64,000 nt of DNA from Hypomesus transpacificus (GCF_021917145.1 NC_061075.1:1416215-1480214), one strand, 5' to 3'. Shown: positions 1 through 14,600, numbered from the stretch's first letter. Notes: generated by a model not told the origin, from the letters alone. Numbers and translations are program-made.

Positions 1-62
1 CCCTGCCTCTGGCCCTGCCTCTGGCCCTGCCTCTGGCCCTGCCTCTAAACCTGCCCCTGGCT
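1..62. repeat. Short minisatellite at window edge
   Basis: A 12-base unit (CCCTGCCTCTGG) is repeated about four times and then decays. It is cut by the window edge, so its full length is unknown. No coding role is apparent. Confidence 0.8.
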
Positions 63-2169
63 CGGGCCCTGCCGCGGAGCAGGATGGAACAACTACCGTG
101 TGTCTTGACGCTAATAATAATAATCATCATCATTATAATAATGATAATACCTTTTATTTATAGGTTACTGCATACGCCTGACAGCATAAAAACATGAATA
201 GTATTCGAAACAATACAGACATACCATACAAAGAACAAGATCAGTAAAAGCCTTGATAAACGGAGAAGTTGCGAATGACAGTAATTCTAAGTGTTTACGT
301 AGCATCCAGGCTGGTCTCTGCCTTGTCAAACTGAAACTTATCTCTGGTTGAGATGGAGAAGGTTGCTTTTGTGTGGATTTCCTCTTTCAGAGTAAAGGTT
401 AAAGCGATATGGTTTTCACGTGGGGATAAAAGTTTATTAGTTGGAGAAGACACACAACCTCAAGTCGCCACAGTACCCACACCCCCACCCTCTGTTTTGG
501 AGCAGGTTCATACGCAACAATGATCATGCATTTTTTCCGCAGGAGGGCTGATGATTACTGTCCAGGGAGCTAGGCTATTTTCAGATCAATGCAAACCGCC
601 TTTTTTCCTTGGTGAAATCCCATATCTCCAGAGGCTGAGTAGGTGGCAGGTTTGTTGACAGGCACATTTACACCCACATACATCCTGTAAGCTAAAAGAT
701 GATCTTTGGGGGGGAGGAATGAAAATTGCATTTTTTTGGGGGGGGGTGTTGGGGTGGATCCCAGGTGGCTGGGTTAGTGACAGGATTGAAGAGAAGGGAA
801 TTTACACCTCTGCATATCACGTGAGATCATATATTACCTCGAGGGAAGGAAGGAAGGAATGAGGTATCTCTGAACTATGCTTACGAGCCTGTGCAGATGA
901 GAGTTGAGTTCTAAGGGACCTACACCTGGCCTTTAGATTGTGTCCTAATCCAGTTGGACCCAGCTCTGCCCTTATCTTAGGCATCCAAGGACGTGCCTGA
1001 TTGATGTGGGAAGGCAACAGACATCAGAGCTAAACCAGACCAAGCCAAGTTTAGCCTGCTTGTTAAAGACACACACACACTATCTGTGAATCCAGTGTGC
1101 TAGCCTGTTTGTTTATGTGATTGTTTGTGGTTTTTTGCTCAGGCATGTCTTCGGCCAGCCTCATGTTAGTGGCTGGAACAGCTAACAAACATCACCTTTG
1201 AACCTTCTGGAATCCTGGAGGTAAAAAAATGAAAGAAAAAAACCCAGTACAGACTTTGGTCTCTATAAAGTGTGTCTAACTTAGCTGAGGCTTTGAAAAT
1301 GTTTAACCTGACCAGAAGGGGGTTTGGTCTGGCTGCTGTTGGGTGGCTGATGGCTTTTCTTCACATTCCTGTAAAACACACGTCTGTGAAGAGGAGAGCT
1401 CGCTCCTCCCAGTCCCTGGGTCACAATGGAGCTTCTTCCCAGCGCTGTAGTCAGGCTGACACGACACAAAGACAGGTAATATGACCGAGCCTCCTAGCTC
1501 TGCCATGCAGAGCCACTTCCTGAGGAACAGTGAAGCTAGCTCTTTTTAGGTCAGATTGTGCTTTGGGTTCGTACGAATCTCTCAGCTATCGCTTCGATAA
1601 TGTGTTGTTGCTTACCAGTGTGTGTGTGTCAGGGATGACTGTGCTTGTTAACAGTAGTGTTGTGTTCTGGTCCAGGGCAGCTGTTTGATGTAGCAGACGC
1701 CTGGTCTGGTGTTGGAGAGGTGTGTTCATGTTTCTTTGGTGTCCGACGGCACAGATACAGGCTGGTCACGTCCTCATAAACCTGTTCTCATTACTTAGCA
1801 GGTGGGATTGAATCTGGTCTGAGCGTGTACGTGTGGCCAGGCATGTGTGTGTTTGATTGACAGGCACTACCTTGCCGCATTGGTTTGTCAGAAAGACAGA
1901 CACTGCTATCTGGTTCTCTCTCTCACTCAGTCTCGCACACACACACACACACTCTGTTAGCAATTGAATTCCCTTCAGCTATGACTTCCTTTATAACATT
2001 GTTGTGGTCAGAAATGTGATGACCCTGGTCATACCAGGTGACCAGCGCTTTGATGTGGGTCTAGCCGTCACACGCTACTAGGTGAGCTGTGAGGATCAGT
2101 TCTCCTACAGGCCCACAATGCTAGAAGCTTCTCTTAAACCACCGCTATATTCACGCACGTCTGCTTGAA

Positions 2170-2330
2170 AGCTCAAGTTCAAGTCTTTTATTGTCAGGTA
2201 CACAGAACAACACAAGGTCAGACTGGGCACTGAAATTCTTAAGACAAGACAATGCAAGCACCTGGCATAACATAACAAATAGTACACAGAACATAATTTA
2301 CATCTATGCTGAGCTTAAATAAGTGAAACT
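2170..2330. repeat. Dispersed repeat, retroposon tail type
   Basis: The segment beginning TCAAGTCTTTTATTGTCAGG and running through a 'cacagaacaacacaaggtc' stretch is a pattern I associate with a common interspersed repeat of fish genomes. A shorter related piece appears near 25705-25735 ('ttttttgtcaggtgcacaga'). The family name is not certain. Confidence 0.45.
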
Positions 2331-2454
2331 TTCTAAATATACAGAAAGCTTGGCCTAAAGACAGGCCTGCAACCAGACAAGGAATATGGAGACTTGTTTA
2401 TGATGATATCCTAACACGTTCCTTACACGAAAAAAACTGACTGGCTGGTTTAAG

Positions 2455-2575
2455 CCTGATCTCTCCCTCTGTACCTGAAGAGCTTGGTCTCTCCCTCTGT
2501 ACCTGAAGAGCCTGGTCTCTCTCTCTGTACCAGAAAAACCTGGTCTCTCCCTCTGTACCAGAAGACAGAACAGGA
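2455..2575. repeat. 31-base minisatellite, about 4 copies
   Basis: The unit 'tggtctctccctctgtacc' plus 'tgaagagc' or 'agaaaaacc' is repeated about four times with substitutions. It lies 300 bases before the first visible osbpl9 exon, in probable intron. Confidence 0.75.
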
Positions 2576-2780
2576 CCACGGAGTTAGCACCGGTGTCGTG
2601 CTGATTCAGACTCTGACATTTCGACCGCTTTATGGTGTTGGCTCTGTCTTCTGTCCGTCGAGTGAGTCAGTCCAGTCATCATGTTGATTCCTGACCCCTC
2701 CCACTGATCAGTCCTCTCTCTGCTGTCTCTCTGCTGTCTCTCTGCTGTCTCTCTGCTGTCTCTCTGCTGTCTCTCTGCTG

Positions 2781-2829
<49 letters not shown>

Positions 2830-2883
2830 GTCTCTCTCTCTGTCTCTCTCTGTCTGTCTGTCTCTCTGTCTCTCTCTGCCCAG

Positions 2884-5800
2884 GAGGCAGAGACAGGATT
2901 CGTACCGAGCGTCCAAGACTTTGATAAGAAGTTAGCGGAGGCCGACGCCTACCTGCAGATCCTCATTGACCAGCTAAAGGTGAGGCCTGTCAGTGGGCTG
3001 GCTGCTCTGTGTGGCCCTGCATCCCCTGTACGCCCTGCACTCCCTGCATCCCCTGTACGCCCTGCACTCCCTGCATCCCCTGTACGCCCTGCACTCCCTG
3101 CATCCCCTGTACGCCCTGCACTCCCTGCATCCCCTGTACGCCCTGCACTCCCTGCATCCCCTGTACGCCCTGCACTCCCTGCATCCCCTGTACGCCCTGC
3201 ACTCCCTGCATCCCCTGTACGCCCTGCACTCCCTGCATCCCCTGTACGCCCTGCACTCCCTGCATCCCCTGTACGCCCTGCACTCCCTGCATCCCCTGTA
3301 CGCCCTGCACTCCCTGCATCCCCTGTACGCCCTGCACTCCCTGCATCCCCTGTACGCCCTGCACTCCCTGCATCCCCTGTACGCCCTGCACTCCCTGCAT
3401 CCCCTGTACGCCCTGCACTCCCTGCATCCCCTGTACGCCCTGCACTCCCTGCATCCCCTGTACGCCCTGCACTCCCTGCATCCCCTGTACGCCCTGCACT
3501 CCCTGCATCCCCTGTACGCCCTGCACTCCCTGCATCCCCTGTACGCCCTGCACTCCCTGCATCCCCTGTACGCCCTGCACTCCCTGCATCCCCTGTACGC
3601 CCTGCACTCCCTGCATCCCCTGTACGCCCTGCACTCCCTGCATCCCCTGTACGCCCTGCACTCCCTGCATCCCCTGTACGCCCTGCACTCCCTGCATCCC
3701 CTGTACGCCCTGCACTCCCTGCATCCCCTGTACGCCCTGCACTCCCTGCATCCCCTGTACGCCCTGCACTCCCTGCATCCCCTGTACGCCCTGCACTCCC
3801 TGCATCCCCTGTACGCCCTGCACTCCCTGCATCCCCTGTACGCCCTGCACTCCCTGCATCCCCTGTACGCCCTGCACTCCCTGCATCCCCTGTACGCCCT
3901 GCACTCCCTGCATCCCCTGTACGCCCTGCACTCCCTGCATCCCCTGTACGCCCTGCACTCCCTGCATCCCCTGTACGCCCTGCACTCCCTGCATCCCCTG
4001 TACGCCCTGCACTCCCTGCATCCCCTGTACGCCCTGCACTCCCTGCATCCCCTGTACGCCCTGCACTCCCTGCATCCCCTGTACGCCCTGCACTCCCTGC
4101 ATCCCCTGCATCCCAGATCCCTCCACCGTGTGGGACAGCTGGCCTCATCCCAGGATGTGGCCGGCTTGCAGCCCTAAAGCAGTGCAATATGACTGATGTT
4201 CGCTAGATGCCCAACCAAATATTTCCAAGCATTTCATGTTGTTAACAAGGGCTCTATCATTTTCTAGAATCACCAAGCAAAGCCCATGTCACCAGCAAAC
4301 ACATCCATCCTAGAATAACTGTGACTAGTCAGAGCGTCATTTGATAGCTCTGTTTAACCGAAACCGCTCCCCTGCTCATCCTTTGTCATTTTCTCTCTCT
4401 ACCCTCCCTCTCTCTCCCTCTCTCTCTCTCTCTCTACCCTCCCTCTCTCTCCCTCTCTCTCTCTCTCTCTCTACCCTCCCTCTCTCTCCCTCTCTCCCCC
4501 TCTCTCTCTCTCTGACCCCCTCCTTTCTCATGGGCTACAGCTCTTTGATGAGAAGCTCAAGGACTGCAAGGAGGATGAGTCACGCAGAGTAAGTAGCACC
4601 ACCACCGTTCCAACCCTCTCTCTCCATCTCTCTCTCTCCATTTCTCTCTCTCTCTCCATCCCTCTCTCCATCTCTCTCTCTGTCTCTCTCCATTTCTCTC
4701 TCTCTCTCCATCCCTCTCTCTATCTCTTTCTCTCTCCATCTCACTGTCTCTTTCTCTCTCTCTCCATCTGTCTCTCTCTCCATCTCTGTCTTTCTCTCTC
4801 TGTCTCTCTCTCTCTAAATCTCTTTCTCCTCCAGCTCTCCTGTCATTAGACTCTGCTACATCCCATCAATACAAGAAATCCTTCTCTTGGATTGTCCTCT
4901 GTGAATGCAGCTTCATTCCAGTGGTTTAGATAGGATGTCGCTGACCCTGCCTGTCTGAGTAGTTTGAGGAGGATCGTGGTGTGATGAGACCCATAGACAG
5001 CCTGGTTAAGTTAACACGTCCATGCTGGAATTCAGTTAATGTTTGTTAGCTCGTTACATTCACCAGACACATTGGCAATGTGTTCGGAGACAGACAGCCA
5101 GTTAGCCCAGTTAGCCCAAAGGCCTTTTGGGCTATCAATAACTGCAGCTGTGATGCACTTCCTCACTGTGTGCGTGTGTGTGGGAGAGGTAGTTTTGGTT
5201 CTGGTCAGTGTAAGGTACATTTCCCCTCCTAGTTTCAGAGTGACGGGAAGGTATTGTCATGTGTCAGTTCTCACTGTTAGAGATTAGAAGAAGTGACCTG
5301 CTAAGTTTCCAAACACAACAATGAAGTTGTTTGGCATGGTGAAATAAAGTCCTTTTACTTGTCGCAGTTGAAATAGTTCATATTCCTCTTTCATTGTTGA
5401 GTCTTTCTCATCTTGTGGTTCCTTAAATTTTGTGTTGTAGGTGATAGGTACACTGTTTTTATTTTTTTATTCATTTAGGATTTGTTGTACATTACATTTT
5501 TTTCAGAAAATTGAAGATTTGAAGGACACAACGTGTGTAAGTAGAAGCAAAAAATGTATTTCTTGTGAAAAAATGTACACTACTGTTTAGATTTAGTTTC
5601 TGTTCAGTTCAAATGATGGTTTTAATGATGAGTTACAATTTCTAATTTCTCTCTCTCCTTTAGAGTATGGTAGAGTCCATTAAGCACTGTATTGTATTGC
5701 TGCAAATTGCCAAGGTAAGAAACTAAACACAGTTTATTTACTGTTGTGCATTGTTGTTCTTTGTGTAAACATCTGTGTTTGTTCCACTCAACCACCCCAC

Positions 5801-6637
5801 TATCTTCTACTTCCTGTTGTTAGCTGTGCTAGCTAGTTAGCCCCCGCTAGCTAGTTAGCCCCCGCCACCTAGCTAAGCCAACTGTGACCTGTCGTTCCCC
5901 TGGGCAGAGTACTCATTTCATCACATGCACATCCTGCTTCCTCAGATCAAAGGGTGTAACAGTTGCCTTCCGGTTCGTAGGGGGGACTTTACTAAGTTTG
6001 ACAAACACTGCTTTTCTCTATCAGTCAACTATCTGGTAGAAGGTTTAAGTGAATGGTGTCTGTAAAAATGTTTAAGCGACAGTATGGTGTTAGGGTGTTA
6101 GTGGTCACGTCACAGCCCTTCCACTTTCACCTCAGAGCCAGACATGATGTGTCCATCTTAAAGAAGGCTGTCATTGGTGTAAAGTACTGTTGTCATAAAC
6201 ATACAGCGTTGAACCGTCCAGAAGTAACATTTTCTTTTCAAAATTTTAAGGATCAGAGTAACGAACAGCAACACGCGAACGGACTTATAGTAAGTTTGAT
6301 ATATCTCCCACCGTGAGGAAAACAATTCATCAACTTAATTCCTGTCCTTCTTCTCCGCTATAATTCACCTTCTGCTGTCCAAAAGAAGATCTATCTCACC
6401 TGTTTAGTGCATGCCATACCACCTTCTAGAAATATTTTCTCTTAAATAGTCTTCTCCTCTTCCTCGCCATCTCTCTGCCCCCTTCTTGAAGGCAGTGAAG
6501 CCTCCTTTGCTTTCCTGCAGTTATGCAATTCTGCTAAGAATTGTGCTTAACTTTTCTGTGGTCTTATAAAGATACAGGACATAAGGTCTGCCTTTTCTCT
6601 GTTGTGTGTGTGTGTGAGCGCTTCTGTTTTTGAGGAA

Positions 6638-6669
<32 letters not shown>

Positions 6670-8326
6670 AGAAGTATGTTTGTGTGCGTGTGTGTATACA
6701 GGTGTGTGTGAGCGAGCAAGCAACAGAGCACTTAACCCCCCCCCCCCCCTCCCCCTGACTAATTCCTCATCGATCGCTGCTCACTGAACCATCAACAACT
6801 TCTAGATGTCAGCCCTTCTGGCCTGCAGCTTTTACTGTCTGTCTTCATGCATCATGGATGTTTTAGAAACTGCTCTGATCTGTTCTCCATTAGTGCTACT
6901 CAGGTATTAGCTAGCTATGTGCATAAATCATAGGTATTAGGATTTGCACATGCAGCTTAATACTTATCTATGGAAATCGCGTGCTAACCATGTCTGGTCA
7001 GCTGCAGCGTTACTTAGCGTCAGGTGCACGGGCACCTACAGACCTGTGTTGAATCTGAAGTATTGGAGGTATGCTTGATTCACTTGAAAGGCCACCCAGA
7101 CCAATGAAGCGTGCCCAGAAGTGCAACATCCTCATGCTAGAGGGGAGTCGAATCAAGAGCACCTGAAGTATTTTAGTTACTCCAACCCTGCCATTTAAAA
7201 CCTATCCAGTTCTAACCATGTCCAGCTTCCTCCTAGCATTAACATGATACAGCGCAGCGTGACACTGCACAGTATATCCTGTGCTAAGCGCTCTCTATCT
7301 CAAGCTAACCAGACGGGACCCCTTCCTGTGATTTCATCTGTAGCTAGCTAAGGGACCACCGTGATTCATTAACATTTCCGTAATTGGCCATAATTAGGAA
7401 CGGTAGCATCACTTTGCTAAGGCACGTGGATTGGGCTTGGGGGAGGAGGGAGGGGTGGAGTTAGGGAGGGAGGGGAGATGGGAGGGTGGAGTTAGGGAAG
7501 GGTGGAGGAAAGGACTGAGGGGTGGAAAGTGAACAGAGCCTCTCTTTCGTAGATCCTCCCCTCCCTCCCCTGATAGTGGTGCGTTTATTCAGATCTTTCA
7601 CATGATCCCCCACAACACATGTCCATCCCTGTGGTATCCGTCCAGTATCGGCTACGTTACATAAACTGAAGGAGAGACCACGAAAGGTACACACACCCGT
7701 TGGTCTACAATGCTAAGCACTCACGTGTCTCATTCCTCTCAAATGATTTCTCACATCTCCCTGACAGCACAGGAGAACAAAGTCATCTGACTGAACACAG
7801 TCGCTGGCAGACATTCAATCGTTCAGCCTTCCTTTATCATACGGGAAGTCTAGAACGCTCTGGAATGTCTGGTCCAGAGTTCTAGAACACCCCTGCTCCT
7901 TCTCCTTTTCAATCATCACCTGCATGTTCTTTTTCCTGCTGCATGCTGGGACTGTGGAGGTCTCCTGTGCGTGGTCCCAGGCCTCCCTGTCTTTCAGGCA
8001 CTCTGGAGGACAGATCTCAGAGGACTGGCTGTAGCAGGGGCTGAGCTGGAAACATCGATAACATCATACTAATGTGCTCAAACATTCTGTCTGATGTTCC
8101 GAAGGCCGTATGGATCTATGACCCTGTTGCTGCCCGCCCCAGTCCAGTCTCTTAGCTCTGTTCCAGAGTTCTGTTCCAGAGTTCTGTTCCAGAGTTTTGT
8201 TCCGGAGTTTTATTCCGGAGTTCTCGGAGGGTTCTAAACAGGCCTGGTGTCTGTTTCAGCCGCTATCACCCTGCCGTGCAGTGTTGTCAGAACAACATAC
8301 TCTGGGTCAATAAGATCACGAATATG

Positions 8327-8357
<31 letters not shown>

Positions 8358-11300
8358 CTTTGGAGTGTAAGTAGGGTCAGGCCACAGTTATATATAGCAA
8401 GGGTTATCCCATGGTTTTTCATTCATGGCTGAATCCTAAAAAGACTGTTGCGCTATCATTGGCCTCGATTCCCAATCTCTGTGGAAGGGAGTCAAGTTCT
8501 CAGATTTGCACAGTTGAGCGAGCAGTTCGCCTGTTAACTGATACAGTGCATCGGTTGCTGGGTTACAAGCTGCCTGTCAAGGTATTGTGACAATGTAGCA
8601 ACGATATTGATTAAGTAAATGGGACTTGGTTATCTAGTTGTTCCTGGAAACAGTGGAGGAGGAAATTGATATTTTCAGGCCCTTTTCAATGTCCTGTACG
8701 TTGGAGATGGTGACACTTGAATCCAAATCTCTAAAATCTGATCAGAATCTTTTACAGAACCCGAGGGGAGTCATGTAGTTGCTGTATGCAGACTGTATGT
8801 CGCATGAAGCCTGATTCCCTGGTTTTGCCGTCTGCCGTTCGAAGGTGGGAGTCTGAAATGTGTAACGGTGTGTGTCTTGTCTCGTGCAGAGCACCATCAA
8901 CCCAGTGGATGGGATCTTCCAGCCTGCTGTGGAAAACTCAGTAGTCAACACCGCCATGCCAACCCAGACCACACTACCCACAGGTAATCCACAATATCAA
9001 CTCACCTGTACCCCCATTCCAGACCACACTGAGCAGGTCATTGTTTAGTTTAGCTGTAGCCTTACCAAGACCACGCTAAACAGGTAACTGTTAGTTACGA
9101 TGCTAAACTACGTTGTAGTTTTTCCAGGACAGCCACGGCTCCCCCTGCTGTCTGAATCAGTCACTGCAGCCTCCCCTGCAGATTCTCAGGCCCTCCTAAT
9201 GTAGGCCATGCTCATTTCAGGCTGCTGTACTCCATTAATAGCCTCTAAAAACCAGGTCCTCACACCTGGACCACTGTGACTGTCCTGGGGGGGGTGGAGG
9301 AGGGGTGTGGGAGGAGAGGGGGGGGGGGTGGGAAGAGGAGGGAGGGGGGGGGGGGGGGGGGGGAGGGGTGTGGGGGACACTGACCTTAGATGGTCAGGTA
9401 TGTTGTCTGTGGCTCAGATGATGCAGTTCATCAGACAAGTTTGCCAGGAAAATCCTAACAGAGATCCTCCCCAAAGCACTGTGGCAGATGCAGCTCTCTA
9501 CGCTGTACAGCTGCCAAGGGAACAAGCAGCCATGTCATGTCACCATAAAGCGTGTGTGTGTGTGTGTGTCCCAGACGGCTCGCAGGTGTGTAAAGCGGAC
9601 CAGCGACCCTCCACGCTGTCCGTGGGGCCCGTTGTCACGGTGATGGGCAGCCTACAGACCCCCACTCCCAACAGCACAGGTCAGAGGTCATGTCACTCCC
9701 CCTGCTAATCCACTTCCAAGACACGTCCTGTGAGAAGGCTCTAGTGAGGGTCATGAGTTTGTATCGAGCTGCATGCTGTGGTGTGGTGCAACAGGAGGGT
9801 TGAGGAGTGTGTGTGTGTGTGTGTGTGCTCTTGCTGATGCAGCAAAAAAAAGTGCTTTGCTGCGCAATCCAGAGGCAGAATAGTGTACTGTACTTAGCCC
9901 TGTAGTGGAACTGATGAATGATATGGCTATTATTCTCCGACCAAACCAGGGCTTAGGCCCACCCTAAACAGGATGGGCCTGCTGGCCCTCTGCAGTTCAG
10001 TCAAGTGGCTCTAAAGACAGATGGTCGTTAGCTGGTCCCAGTGGCCACATGTTTGTAAGCTGTGTAAGATCATCTGTATGCTCAGCTGTGAACTCCAACC
10101 CTCTCTCCTAAAACAATCTCTCTTTTCTCCATTGTTTTCCTCTCTTTTTTCTCCTCTTCACATTCATCTTTTTCTCTCCCCCCCTCTCTCTGACCTTTCT
10201 CACACTTCACCTCTCTCTCTCTCTCTCTCCCCCAGGGAGTGGTCCATCAGGCCCCAGTAGTGGGGGCGTGTCTCCCGCCCACATGCCCCTCCCCTCTCAC
10301 TCGGTACCAGACTTCTCCTACTCCAGCAGCGAGGACGAGTTCTACGATGCAGACGAGTTCTACCAGAACACCACCTCCCCCAAACACTGCTTAGAGTGAG
10401 TACACCACCTCCCCCAAACACTGCTTAGTGAGTACACTGCTTAGTGAGTACACCACCTCCCCCAAACACTGCTTAGTGAGTACACCACCTCCCCCAAACA
10501 CTGCTTAGTGAGTACACCACCTCCCCCAAACACTGCTTAGTGAGTACACCACCTCCCCCAAACACTGCTTAGTGAGTACACCACCTCCCCCAAACACTGC
10601 TTAGTGAGTACACCACCTCCCCCAAACACTGCTTAGTGAGTACACCACCTCCCCCAAACACTGCTTAGTGAGTACACTGCTTAGTGAGTACACCACCTCC
10701 CCCAAACACTGCTTAGAGTGAGTACACCACCTCCCCCAAACACTGCTTAGTGAGTACACCACCTCCCCCAAACACTGCTTAGAGTGAGTACACCACCTCC
10801 CCCAAACACTGCTTAGTGAGTACACCACCTCCCCCAAACACTGCTTAGTGAGTACAGGCCACCCGGCTGTTTGGATGGTCCGCACCCTCCACACTACGAC
10901 GGAATTTAAAGCCGACTTCTCTTTCTCTGTCTCCCTCACCCCTACCTTTCTCTCCCTCTGTCTCTCCTCTCCCTCTGTCTCTCTCTCTATCTCGCTCTGT
11001 CTCTCCCCTCTCCCTCTGTCTCTCCTCTCCCTCTGTCTCTCTCTCTATCTCGCTCTGTCTCTCCCCTCTTTCTCTGTCTCTCCTCTCCCTCTGTCTCTCT
11101 CTCTATCTCGCTCTGTCTCTCCCCTCTCCCTCTGTCTCTCCTCTCCCTCTGTCTCTCCTCTCCCTCTGTCTCTCTATCTCGCTCTGTCTCTCCCTTCTTT
11201 CTCTGTCTCTCCTCTCCCTCTGTCTCTCTCTCTATCTCGCTCTGTCTCTCCCCTCTCTCTCTGTCTCTCCTCTCCCTCTGTCTCTCTCTCTATCTCTCTG

Positions 11301-11653
11301 TCAGTCCCTCCAGGCATCCTGGTGCGTTGGGACACAACGATGATTCTGGGAACCTGAAGCGACCAGACACCAATGAGTCCCTCAGTTCCTCCATGTCTAA
11401 CGGCACCACTGACGCAGGTCCGACACACACCACATACACACACACACACACACACAGATGTTTTCTTCTCTGTTTTGCTATCTCTGAAGAACGTTCTGAT
11501 GTGTGTGTGTGTGTTGCCCTCAGATCAGTTTGACAGCCATGATGACCCAGATGATGAGGGGGAGGGGGAGTCTGTGGAGGAGCACAAGAGCGTCATCATG
11601 CACCTGCTGTCACAGGTCCGCCTGGGCATGGACCTCACCAAGGTAACACACAC

Positions 11654-11687
<34 letters not shown>

Positions 11688-14600
11688 GTCTCTGTGGAGT
11701 GCTGGAGGAGCTGGTGTGGATGTGTCTGTGTGGTCTCTCTGCAGGTGGTCCTCCCCACCTTCATCCTGGAGAGGAGGTCCTTGTTAGAGATGTACGCTGA
11801 CTTCTTTGCACACCCCGATTTGTTTGTCAGGTGAGTTAACTCTGTCTTGAAAATAGAAAGAAAAGAATAGTTGTATAAACGCACATAGCAAACATTTTTC
11901 TTTTGTCTTCATTTGTTTTTGAACGGTATTCTAGTAGCCGACCTACAGCATTCACAGTCGCTTAAAACACAAATGACTTAAATCCCAGAGGAAGGATTTG
12001 AGTCAGTTAGGAGGACTCCAGCCGTTGGGTGACCCTGTGTTCCTCTCCCCCAGCATCGCGGAGCAGGAGGACGCCAGGGAACGCATGGTGCAGGTGGTGA
12101 AGTGGTACCTGTCAGCATTCCACGCAGGCAGGAAGGGCTCCGTGGCCAAGAAGCCCTACAACCCCATCCTAGGAGAGGTGTTCCTCTGTCACTGGGACCT
12201 GCCCTGTGAGGGCAGCGAGCCACAGCCAACGGTAACACACACACACACACCTTCACACACACACACACACACTGCATACTCTGGATGTTGAGGGCAGTTG
12301 AGGCACCGAAGGGCAGTCGACAAAGAACATTTTAAAATGTGTTTTGGTTCTGTTTTCGTGTGCATGTCACTCATGCTCTCCTCCTCCTCTCCTGTCCTCT
12401 AGGAGCCAGTATCAGAAGGCCCAGTTCCCTGGTCCTCAGCCAACAGTGTGTGTTTTGTAGCAGAGCAGGTCTCTCATCACCCCCCGAGTGAGTGTGTCTC
12501 TCTCTCTCACTCACACACACACACACACACACAGAGTAAGCACCCTCACACCCTAAATACTTTACTAAACACTCTTGCATTTCCTCCACAGTCTCTGCAT
12601 TCTACGCAGAGTGTTGTAGTAAGAAGATCCAGTTCAACGCCCACATCTGGACCAAGTCCAAGTTCCTGGGGATGTCCATCGGAGTCCACAACATAGGGCA
12701 GGGTGAGAGAGGGGGAGGGGGAGGCACTGTGAGGAGAGGATGCCAGGGTTAGCCTGACACTGTCATAGCAGCTTGTCATTACCCTGGGCTTGTCTCTATC
12801 ACGTGGTAATGGTGATGTGGTTGGATAAGGGCTGCTTGCACTCTATTAATGGAAAGCACTTTGGTACAGCCGGGTTAAGATGCCTTTGTAGAGGAGGCGA
12901 AAAAATAAGGATTTATAGCACGGGAAACAAATTAAAAATATTTATTGTTGGAATAATTGTTAATACTTGTGTGTGCGTTTTTAGGCTGTGTGTCTTGTTT
13001 GGAACATGACGAACACTACATCCTCACCTTCCCCAATGGCTATGGCAGGTATGAGCTGTCTACAACCATAACATTTCAAATATACATGTGTCTGACTCGA
13101 TTGTGTCTAATCTTCACTCCTGTCCCTCCCTCAGGTCCATCCTGACTGTGCCCTGGGTGGAGCTAGGAGGAGAATGCAACATCTCCTGCTCCAAGACTGG
13201 CTACAGCGCCAGCATCGTGTTCCACACCAAGCCCTTCTACGGAGGCAAGAAGCACAGGATCACCGCCGAGATCTTGTAAGTGTGGACGCGGCCCGTCTTC
13301 ACACCCAGTCCAGAGGATTTAACGTTCGTGGGGTTGGCCCTAACGATGGGCGTGAGGGATGTAGTGTTGCGTTGTCGTGTGTTAAGATTGTTTGTGTTTT
13401 GTTGTGAACAGCCCCCCTAACGATAAGAAGTCGTTCTGCTCCATCGAGGGAGAGTGGAACGGAGTCATGTATGCCAAATGGGCATCTGGGGTGAGCCGCG
13501 TTCACAATAATACTTCTCAACCTGAATGTCTGGGTTTTGTCTCGTAGACTTACTCCGAAGAGCCTGTGGTCAAATGCTGGCTTTATAACCTCTGACCTTT
13601 GCCCCTCCAGGAGAACTCGTTGTTCATCGACACTAAGAAGATGGGCCTCATCAAGAAGAAGGTTCGGAAGCTGGAGGACCAGCTGGTGTACGAGTCTCGC
13701 AGGTGAGGACAGAAGAAGAAGAACAAGCTTCATCCTCATAGGCTGTTTTCAGACCTGACCCCTGCTCGCCCACCTCACCTTTCCTCCATAGAACACACAC
13801 ACACAGTGCTGACAGTGCTTTAAAGTAGCCAGTCACCGGTTTCCCCCATACCTAACCTTGACCCCTGCCTCCCCGCTCTCTGACCCCTCAGCATGTGGAA
13901 GGACGTGACTTTGAACCTGAAGCTGAAGGACATTGACGCGGCGACGGAAGCCAAGCACAGCCTGGAGGAGAGGCAGAGGGGGGAGGCCCGCGAGAGGAAG
14001 GAGAACGAACAGCAGTGGGAGACCAGGGTGAGTCTGCCTCACTACCCCAGACCGCCTCACTACCCCAGACCCCAGGCTGCCTCGCTTCCCTAGACCTCAG
14101 GCTGCCTCGCTTCCCTAGACCCCAGGCTGCTTCGCTTACCCAGACCCCAAGCTGCCTCGCTTCCCCAGGCTGCCTCACTTACCCAGACCCTAGGATGTCT
14201 CACTTCCCCAGACCCCAGGCTGCCTCACTTTCCCAGACTGCCTCACTGCCCCAGACCCCAGACTGCCTCACTTCCCCAGACCCCAGGCTGCCTCACTTCC
14301 CCAGACCCCAGGCTGCCTCACTTCCCCAGACCCCAGGCTGCCTCACTTCCCCAGACCCCAGGCTGCCTCACTTCCCCAGACCCCAGGCTGCCTCACTTCC
14401 CCAGACCCCAGGCTGCCTCACTTTCCCAGACCCCAGGCTGCCTCACTTTCCCAGACCCCAGGCTGTTGGAGGAAGCTAAGCCCTGTTTCCTATTGACCCA
14501 GGACAGCTGGGATGCCTTACAGGAGCAGCCTGGATTCCTTTCTCATGTTGACAGATTGTTATCAGTGATGTAAACAGTGAGCGGGGGTCTTACCAGCAGG

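Larger units (their letters stand above)
63..2883. other. Non-coding stretch upstream of first visible osbpl9 exon
   Basis: I find no exon I can support here. Because the first osbpl9 exon seen (2884) encodes sequence that follows the PH domain in the family, this is probably osbpl9 intron. It holds an ATA/ATC-rich patch (about 107-150), several CA/GT runs, one dispersed repeat (2170-2330), a 31-base minisatellite (2455-2575) and a CT-rich tract ending at the exon acceptor (2700-2883). A short ATG-bearing segment followed by a GT donor near 1426-1476 could be an alternative first exon, but it does not join in frame with the next exon, so I do not call it. Confidence 0.6.

Noticed and set aside
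1426-1476. Alternative first exon of osbpl9
   Set aside because: The ATG-bearing segment ends in phase 2, which does not fit the phase-0 start of the exon at 2884.
3020-4112. CRISPR-like array
   Set aside because: Units are directly adjacent with no unique spacers, and the DNA is vertebrate.
2949-4206. Long open frames of 380-412 codons on both strands
   Set aside because: They are produced by a 27-base tandem repeat without stops, inside an osbpl9 intron with a clean donor; the protein family has no such insertion.
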